NCBI RefSeq assembly: GCF_019090165.1
Contig: NZ_JAHRIB010000150.1
Span: 124,001 to 188,000 of the forward strand
Source: Streptomyces sp. BV286
GTDB lineage: Bacteria; Actinomycetota; Actinomycetes; Streptomycetales; Streptomycetaceae
Length of the DNA: 64,000 nucleotides
Reading direction: 5' to 3'
Shown: piece after piece, positions 58,797 through 64,000 of the stretch
Numbering within the stretch: position 1 is the stretch's first letter
How the letters are laid out: each line of letters begins with the position of its first letter
Notes under the pieces: model-generated
What the model was told of the DNA's origin: nothing
Seen by the model: the letters and a program-made list of their open reading frames with translations, nothing else
The model's database searches: none
Translations under genes and position numbers: made by a program

Positions 58797-61036
58797 CGAC
58801 GACTCAGCACGACACGACCCACACGGGAGGTGCCGGCCCCTCCGGGGGCGCGAACCCCTCCTGGGGACCGCCGGGCGAGACGGGCCCGGCCGGGGCAACC
58901 GCCGTACAGGAGCCCGTGGTTGCTCCGCCGGCCGCCCCCGAGGACGGCAGCCCTCAGCAGCCCTTCGTGCGCCGCCTGTGGCGCGGGCGGCCCGAGGACC
59001 ACCGCTGGACGCGTCCCGCGTTCCTCGGCACGCTGCTGCTGATCGGCGCGCTCTACACCTGGAACCTCACGGCCTCCGGGTACGCCAACTCCTTCTACTC
59101 CGCGGCCGTCCAGGCCGGCAGCCAGTCCTGGAAGGCCTTCTTCTTCGGCTCGCTCGACTCGGCCAACGCCATCACCGTCGACAAGCCCCCGGCCTCGCTG
59201 TGGCCGATGGCGCTCTCGGTGCGGCTGTTCGGCCTGAACTCCTTCGCGATCCTGTTCCCGCAGGTGCTCATGGCGGTCGCGACGGCCGGAGTGCTGTACG
59301 GGGCCGTGCGCCGCCGGTTCAACGCCACGGCCGGCTTCATCACGATGGCGGTCTTCGCGCTCACGCCGGTCGCCGCGCTGATGTTCCGCTTCAACAACCC
59401 GGACGCGGCCCTCGCGCTCCTGATGGCCGTCACGGTCTACTGCGTGCTGCGCGCCATGGAGAAGGCACAGACGAAGTGGCTGGTGTGGGCGGGCGCCGCG
59501 GTCGGTCTCGCCTTCCTGGTGAAGACCCTCCAGGCCTTCCTGATCCTGCCGCCGCTCGCACTCATCTACGTGATCTTCGCGCCGACGACCCTGCGCAGGC
59601 GCATCGGCCAGGTCCTCCTCGCCGGCCTGTCGATGATCGTCGCGGGCGGCTGGTGGGTGGCGATCGTCGAACTGTGGCCCGCGTCCTCCCGCCCGTACAT
59701 CGGCGGCTCGCAGAACAACTCCTTCCTTGAACTGACCTTCGGCTACAACGGACTCGGCCGGATCAACGGCGAGGAGACCGGCAGCGTCGGAGGCGGCGGG
59801 GGCGGCGGCTGGGGCGAGACCGGCTGGGACCGGATGTTCAGCTCGTCCATCGGCGGTCAGATCTCCTGGCTGATCCCGGCCGCGCTGATCGTGCTCGCCG
59901 CGGGCATCGTCCTCACCCGGAAGGCGAAGCGGACGGACACGGCCCGTGCCGCGTTCCTCGCCTGGGGCGGCTCGCTGCTGATCACCATGGTGATCTTCAG
60001 CTTCATGCAGGGCATCTTCCACGAGTACTACACCGTGGCTCTCGCCCCGTACGTCGCCGCCGTGATCGGCATGGGCGCGAGTGTGCTGTGGGAGGAGCGC
60101 GGCCGGATGTGGGTCTCGCTCACCCTGGCCGCCGGGATGACGGCCACCGCGGCCTGGGGGTACGTCCTCCTGAACCGTTCCTCCGACTACCTGCCCTGGC
60201 TGAAGTGGCTGGTCCTGGTCGGCGGCCTGGTCGCCGCGCTCGGCCTGGTCTTCGTCTCGCGGCTCGGACGCCGGCTCGCCCTCGCGGTCGTGGGGCTCAG
60301 CTTCGTCGCGGCCCTCGCGGGTCCGACGGCGTACACCCTCACCACACTGAACGAGGGGCACACCGGGTCGATCGTCACGGCCGGTCCCGCCGTCTCGGGC
60401 GGTCGCGGTGGTCCTGGCGGCGGCGGTGGCGGCATGGGCGGCGGCCCCGGCGGCGGAGGTATGCCGGGTCAGAACCAGCAGGGCGGCACCGGGCAGAACC
60501 AGCAGGGCGGCGGCACGGGCCAGCCTCCCACCGGCGGTGTGCCGAACGGCAACGGCCAGAACCAGCAGAACGGCAACGGCCAGACGGGTCAGAACGGTCA
60601 GAACGGCCGGACCCAGCGGGGCGGCGGCACCGGCGACGGCGGTGGCATGGGCGGCGGCGGTATGGGCGGCCTGCTCAACGGTGCCACGGTCAGCTCCGAG
60701 GCCAAGGCGCTCCTGGAGAAGAACTCCGGGGACTACACCTGGGCCGCGGCGGCCATCGGCGCGCAGAACGCGGCGAGCTACCAGCTCTCCACCGGTGACC
60801 CGGTGATGGCGATCGGCGGCTTCAACGGCAGCGACCCGTCGCCGACGCTGGCCCAGTTCAAGCAGTACGTGGCGGACGGGAAGATCCACTACTTCATCTC
60901 CTCCGGCTCCATGGGCGGCGGTGGCGGCAGCAGCTCCGGCACCGGATCCCAGATCAGCGAATGGGTGCAGGAGAACTTCAAGGAGGTGACGGTGGGTTCG
61001 TCCACCTTCTACGACCTGACACAGCCGACGAGCTAG
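58793..61036 (+). CDS. GT39-family (ArnT/YkcB-like) membrane glycosyltransferase
   Basis: A 747-residue polytopic protein with about 11-12 helices. A conserved first loop (SGYANSFYSAAVQAGSQSWK, DSANAITVDKPPASLW) carries the acidic residue expected for GT-C enzymes, then AALMFRFNNPDAALALLMAV. Inserts of poly-Gly (residues about 340 and 525-625) and Gln/Asn repeats precede a C-terminal extracellular domain with ISEWVQENFKEVTVGSSTFY. It should transfer a sugar from a lipid carrier to an extracytoplasmic acceptor. The YkcC/YkcB-like gene pair under a two-component system suggests envelope modification on demand. Confidence 0.85.
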   Translation: MTTTQHDTTHTGGAGPSGGANPSWGPPGETGPAGATAVQEPVVAPPAAPEDGSPQQPFVRRLWRGRPEDHRWTRPAFLGTLLLIGALYTWNLTASGYANSFYSAAVQAGSQSWKAFFFGSLDSANAITVDKPPASLWPMALSVRLFGLNSFAILFPQVLMAVATAGVLYGAVRRRFNATAGFITMAVFALTPVAALMFRFNNPDAALALLMAVTVYCVLRAMEKAQTKWLVWAGAAVGLAFLVKTLQAFLILPPLALIYVIFAPTTLRRRIGQVLLAGLSMIVAGGWWVAIVELWPASSRPYIGGSQNNSFLELTFGYNGLGRINGEETGSVGGGGGGGWGETGWDRMFSSSIGGQISWLIPAALIVLAAGIVLTRKAKRTDTARAAFLAWGGSLLITMVIFSFMQGIFHEYYTVALAPYVAAVIGMGASVLWEERGRMWVSLTLAAGMTATAAWGYVLLNRSSDYLPWLKWLVLVGGLVAALGLVFVSRLGRRLALAVVGLSFVAALAGPTAYTLTTLNEGHTGSIVTAGPAVSGGRGGPGGGGGGMGGGPGGGGMPGQNQQGGTGQNQQGGGTGQPPTGGVPNGNGQNQQNGNGQTGQNGQNGRTQRGGGTGDGGGMGGGGMGGLLNGATVSSEAKALLEKNSGDYTWAAAAIGAQNAASYQLSTGDPVMAIGGFNGSDPSPTLAQFKQYVADGKIHYFISSGSMGGGGGSSSGTGSQISEWVQENFKEVTVGSSTFYDLTQPTS

Positions 61037-61106
61037 CTCGTCGAGGGCGGTGGCAGCGGGGCGGTGACCGGGGCGCGGTGCCCCGGCCACCGCCCCCTCC
61101 TCGTGT

Positions 61107-61119
61107 TGTACGCCGTACA
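61107..61119. promoter_or_regulatory. Operator of the MFS efflux gene
   Basis: TGTAC-GCC-GTACA is a perfect inverted repeat 14 bp before the GTG start; a degenerate second copy (CTAC-GGT-GTAT) overlaps the start codon at about 61129. Two sites over the promoter and start fit repression by the TetR protein encoded downstream. Confidence 0.55.
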
Positions 61120-61133
61120 GGAACTGTTCTACG

Positions 61134-62627
61134 GTGTATGGCATGCCCACCTCGCAAGGTCATCCCCAGCGCTGGCCGATCCTCGGTGTCATCTGTCTCG
61201 CGCAGCTCACCGTGCTGCTCGACAACACCGTGCTCAACGTCGCGATCCCCTCCCTCACCGAGGAACTGGGGGCGGGCACCGCGGACATCCAGTGGATGAT
61301 CAACGCGTACTCGCTGGTGCAGTCGGGCCTCCTCCTCAGCGCCGGCAGCGCCGCCGACCGGTACGGCCGCAAGAAGATGCTGGTCGCCGGTCTCGTCCTG
61401 TTCGGCATCGGCTCACTGGCCGCCGGACTCGCCGACACCACCGGGCAGTTGATCGCCGCCCGCGCGGGCATGGGCGTCGGAGGCGCGCTCCTGCTCACCA
61501 CCACGCTCGCCGTCGCGATGCAGATCTTCACGCCCGACGAGCAGCCGAGGGCCATCGGCATCTGGAGCGCCGTCAACGCCCTCGGCTTCGCCACCGGGCC
61601 ACTGCTCGGCGGGTTCATGCTCGACCACTACTGGTGGGGCGCGATCTTCCTGGTCAACCTGCCGGTGGTGGCGCTGGCACTGGGCGCGGTGATCGCCCTC
61701 GTACCGGAGTCCAGGAACCCGCGCGGCGACCGCCCCGACCTGCTCGGCGCGCTGCTCTCCACGACCGGGATGACCGCCCTCGTGTACGCGATCATCACCG
61801 GACCGGAGCACGGCTGGACCTCCGGCCGCGTCCTCACCGTGGCGGCCCTGGCGCTCGTCGTGCTCGCCCTCTTCGCGTACTGGGAGAGCCGGATCCCCCA
61901 CCCCATGCTGGACCTGCACTTCTTCAGGGACCGGCGCTTCACGGGCGCGGTCGCCGGCGCTGTGCTGATCACATTCGGCATGGGCGGTGCGCTGTTCCTG
62001 CTGACCCAGCACCTCCAGTTCGTCCTCGGGTACGGGCCGTTGGAGGCGGGCCTGCGCACGGCGCCGCTCGCCCTGACCGTGGTGGCCCTCAACTTCACCG
62101 GTCTGTCGGCGAAGTTCACCGTGAAGCTCGGCACGCCGGTGTCGATCGCCCTCGGCATGGTGCTCATGTCGGGCGGCCTCGTGTCGATCGCGACCCTCGC
62201 GGCGAGCGGCTACGCGGGCACGCTGCTCGGCCTGCTCCTCATCGGCGCCGGCTGCGCGATCGCCAACCCCGCCATGGCGCACGCCATCATGAGCGCGATC
62301 CCGCCGGAGAAGGCGGGCGTCGGCGCGGGCGTCAACGGCACGCTGGCCGAGTTCGGCAACGGCCTCGGCGTGGCGGTCCTCGGCGCCGTCCTCAACGCCC
62401 GCTTTGCCGCACTGATCCCCTTCGCCGCGGCGTCCCTCCCGGCGGCGCTCGCCTCCGCGGAGTCGGCCGGCGAGCGGGCACGGATCAAGGACGCCTTCTC
62501 CTCCGGCCTGGAGACCAGCCAGCTGGTGGGCGCGGTCGCCGTACTCCTCGGCGGACTGCTGGCCGCCGCGTTGCTCCGGCGGGCCGAAGGGGCAGACTCC
62601 GCGGTGACGGTGAAGGCGGCGGCCTGA
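61134..62627 (+). CDS. MFS drug efflux transporter (DHA2/EmrB-QacA type, 14 helices)
   Basis: A 497-residue transporter with 14 predicted helices. It shows motif D1-type LDNTVLNVAIPSLTEELG in helix 1, the loop 2-3 motif SAGSAADRYGRKKMLVAGLV (motif A) and RAGMGVGGALLLTTTLAV (motif B). Loop wording GIWSAVNALGFATGPLLGGF is motif C, the antiporter signature. It should export a drug-like or endogenous compound by proton antiport. GTG 61134 follows AGGAAC; ATG 61143 is an alternative. The TetR gene lies 77 bp downstream. Confidence 0.88.
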   Translation: MYGMPTSQGHPQRWPILGVICLAQLTVLLDNTVLNVAIPSLTEELGAGTADIQWMINAYSLVQSGLLLSAGSAADRYGRKKMLVAGLVLFGIGSLAAGLADTTGQLIAARAGMGVGGALLLTTTLAVAMQIFTPDEQPRAIGIWSAVNALGFATGPLLGGFMLDHYWWGAIFLVNLPVVALALGAVIALVPESRNPRGDRPDLLGALLSTTGMTALVYAIITGPEHGWTSGRVLTVAALALVVLALFAYWESRIPHPMLDLHFFRDRRFTGAVAGAVLITFGMGGALFLLTQHLQFVLGYGPLEAGLRTAPLALTVVALNFTGLSAKFTVKLGTPVSIALGMVLMSGGLVSIATLAASGYAGTLLGLLLIGAGCAIANPAMAHAIMSAIPPEKAGVGAGVNGTLAEFGNGLGVAVLGAVLNARFAALIPFAAASLPAALASAESAGERARIKDAFSSGLETSQLVGAVAVLLGGLLAAALLRRAEGADSAVTVKAAA

Positions 62628-62703
62628 AGCCGCTTAGCATCAGGGCGGGGCGGCCCCGGTGTTCCGGGGGCGCCCCTTGCGGGAGTCACGAGGAAGGTGC
62701 GCC

Positions 62704-63477
62704 ATGGTGAGGGCAGCCGACCGGGCCGAGCGCCCGGCGCGGACCAGTGTCTGGTTGGACGGCAGGGCGCCGCGCGGCGGCGCCCGGGGTGGCCAGCCGT
62801 CCTCGCTCGACCGGGACCGGATCACCGAGGTCACGGTGCGGCTCCTCGACGCGGAGGGACTGGCCAGATTCTCCATGCGGCGGCTGGCCGCCGAGCTGAA
62901 CGTCACCGCGATGTCCGTCTACTGGTACGTGGACACCAAGGACGATCTTCTCGAGCTCGCCCTGGACGCGATCTACGGCGAACTGGAGCTGCCCGACCCT
63001 GACTCCGGCGAGGACTGGCGGGACCAGCTCCGCTCGATCGCCTCCGGCTACCGGGCCCTGCTCGTACGGCACCCCTGGGCGTCGCCGCTCGCCGGGACGT
63101 TCCTCAACATCGGGCCCAGGGCGGTCGCCTTCTCGCGCACCGTGCAACGGGTGATCCGCCGGACGGGGCTGCCCACGCACCGGCTGACGGGGGCCATCTC
63201 CGCCGTCTTCCAGTTCGTGTACGGCTTCGGCACGATCGAGGGCCACTTCACGGTGCGCTCGGCCGAGGCGGGGATGAGCCCGGACGAGTTCTTCCAGCAG
63301 TCCCTGAGCACGCTCAGGGAGGCACCCGAACTCGACGACGTGTTCCAGGAGTCCAAGGAGATCATGCGGGCCCGCGGGGGCAGCACCGTCGAGGAGATGT
63401 ACGAGCGGGACTTCCACTTCGCCCTTGACCTGGTGATCACCGGAATCGAGACGACGGTGCTCCGCGGGGACGGGTGA
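62704..63477 (+). CDS. TetR-family repressor with TetR_C domain, regulator of the efflux gene
   Basis: A 257-residue TetR protein with the HTH at about 40-85 (LDRDRITEVTVRLLDAEGLA, FSMRRLAAELNVTAMSVYWY VDTKDDLL) and a C-terminal ligand domain of the tetracycline-repressor class (AVFQFVYGFGTIEGHFTVRS). An Arg/Gly-rich N-terminal extension of about 35 residues precedes the HTH. It follows the MFS gene in the same direction and is its likely regulator, acting on the TGTAC palindrome upstream of the pump. Confidence 0.85.
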   Translation: MVRAADRAERPARTSVWLDGRAPRGGARGGQPSSLDRDRITEVTVRLLDAEGLARFSMRRLAAELNVTAMSVYWYVDTKDDLLELALDAIYGELELPDPDSGEDWRDQLRSIASGYRALLVRHPWASPLAGTFLNIGPRAVAFSRTVQRVIRRTGLPTHRLTGAISAVFQFVYGFGTIEGHFTVRSAEAGMSPDEFFQQSLSTLREAPELDDVFQESKEIMRARGGSTVEEMYERDFHFALDLVITGIETTVLRGDG

Positions 63478-63512
63478 GCCGGGCCCGCTCCTGCGGGCCC
63501 GCTCCTGTTGGC

Positions 63513-63983
63513 CTACTCCTGCGGGGCGAGCCCGGCCGGGAAGCCGCCCGTCGCGACCGGACCCCACTTCGCCGGGGTGATCCTGATGATCGACTTGCCC
63601 TGCTTGAGCATGGCCGCCCGGTACTCGTCCCAGTCCGGGTGCTCACCCGAGATGTTCCGGAAGTACTCGACCAGCGGCTCGACCGACTCGGGGGAGTCGA
63701 TCACCTCGGCCGTGCCGTCGACCTGCACCCACGGGCCGTTCCACTCGTCGCTCAGGACGATGAGGCTGACCCGGTCGTCGCGCTTGGCGTTACGGGTCTT
63801 GGCGCGCTCCGGGTAGGTGGAGACGACGATGCGGCCCGAGTCGTCCACTCCACAGGTCAGCGGCGACCCCTGCGGGCTGCCGTCCGCCCTGCGGGTCAGC
63901 AGCACGGCGCGGTGCCGTGGCCGTACGAAGTCCAGCAACTCGTCCAGCGAAACAGAGGTGTTCGTCGCGATGTTCGGTGCCAT
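63513..63983 (-). CDS. PPOX-class F420-dependent oxidoreductase (pyridoxamine oxidase fold)
   Basis: A 156-residue split-barrel flavin/deazaflavin protein: RHRAVLLTRRADGSPQGSPL, VVSTYPERAKTRNAKRDDRV, SLIVLSDEWNGPWVQVDGTA, and a C-terminal RITPAKWG. The Tyr-Pro...Lys-x-Arg-Asn pattern is typical of the F420-binding actinobacterial branch rather than FMN-binding PNPOx. The substrate is unknown. It faces the TetR gene from the right, with only about 35 bp between the stops. Confidence 0.82.
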   Translation of the reverse strand: MAPNIATNTSVSLDELLDFVRPRHRAVLLTRRADGSPQGSPLTCGVDDSGRIVVSTYPERAKTRNAKRDDRVSLIVLSDEWNGPWVQVDGTAEVIDSPESVEPLVEYFRNISGEHPDWDEYRAAMLKQGKSIIRITPAKWGPVATGGFPAGLAPQE

Positions 63984-64000
63984 GCGGGCAGCTTAGGCGC

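Overview
The window is high-GC actinobacterial DNA that reads as a Streptomyces chromosome. Supporting signs are the codon bias towards G/C third positions, chains of start/stop overlaps (ATGA, GTGA), a Streptomyces-type parS site, an SSI-type protease inhibitor, tRNA genes without an encoded CCA end, and two integrated actinomycete integrative and conjugative elements (AICEs). No species can be named from sequence alone. The perfect parS site at 22457-22472 suggests the origin-proximal core rather than a chromosome arm.

Layout. (1) 1-11308: right part of a first AICE (element A); its left end lies outside the window. It holds a partial cytosine methylase facing an HNH nuclease, then a leftward transfer operon of translationally coupled genes (small conserved ORF, Pycsar-TM-like membrane protein, small membrane protein, SpdB, RRQRL zinc protein, HExxH protein, FtsK/TraB translocase, membrane protein). 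A rightward HTH-sensor/PP2C-like pair and a membrane protein with a C-terminal beta-rich domain follow. It ends in the 3' half of a tRNA-Ser(TGA). (2) 11309-28469: chromosome. It has a Prim-Pol protein, a small secreted protein, a five-gene igr-like operon (two acyl-CoA dehydrogenases, MaoC/DUF35 fusion, MaoC, Ltp2-type thiolase) for CoA-ester side-chain breakdown, a DUF1906 protein, an ECF sigma factor, a fatty acyl-CoA ligase under an 18-bp palindrome, the parS palindrome, a 1549-residue PAS/pseudokinase/receiver protein, an SSI inhibitor and tRNA-Ser(GCT). (3) 28470-50126: a complete second AICE (element B) in tRNA-Arg(ACG), bounded by a 44-bp direct repeat. (4) 50127-64000: chromosome, with a PASTA-like lipoprotein, MarR, HGxxE and DUF2797 proteins, an amidohydrolase, a response regulator/kinase/GT2-GtrA/GT39 operon, an MFS pump with its TetR regulator, and a PPOX-family oxidoreductase.

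Element B has the standard AICE modules: integrase and excisionase; a Prim-Pol plus DUF3631 ATPase replication module; a cytosine methylase; a TraB-like translocase with spread proteins; and regulators (HTH-DUF5919, Pif-like Nudix, HD, and a tandem double-GntR protein). Its right end carries lower-GC cargo: a trypsin-like protease convergent with a HEPN-motif protein, a PadR/membrane pair and a pentapeptide-repeat membrane protein.

The most interesting structure lies between genes. Short iterated repeats sit directly 3' of each translocase gene, with a different sequence in each element, and are candidate TraB-recognition (clt) loci. An array of GGTAGCGG repeats next to the replication gene is a candidate origin. 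An rRNA-like boxA leader precedes the transfer/replication operon. Paired TGACATCA arm-type sites lie at both ends of element B, and a degenerate 130-bp repeat suggests the right end grew by accretion.
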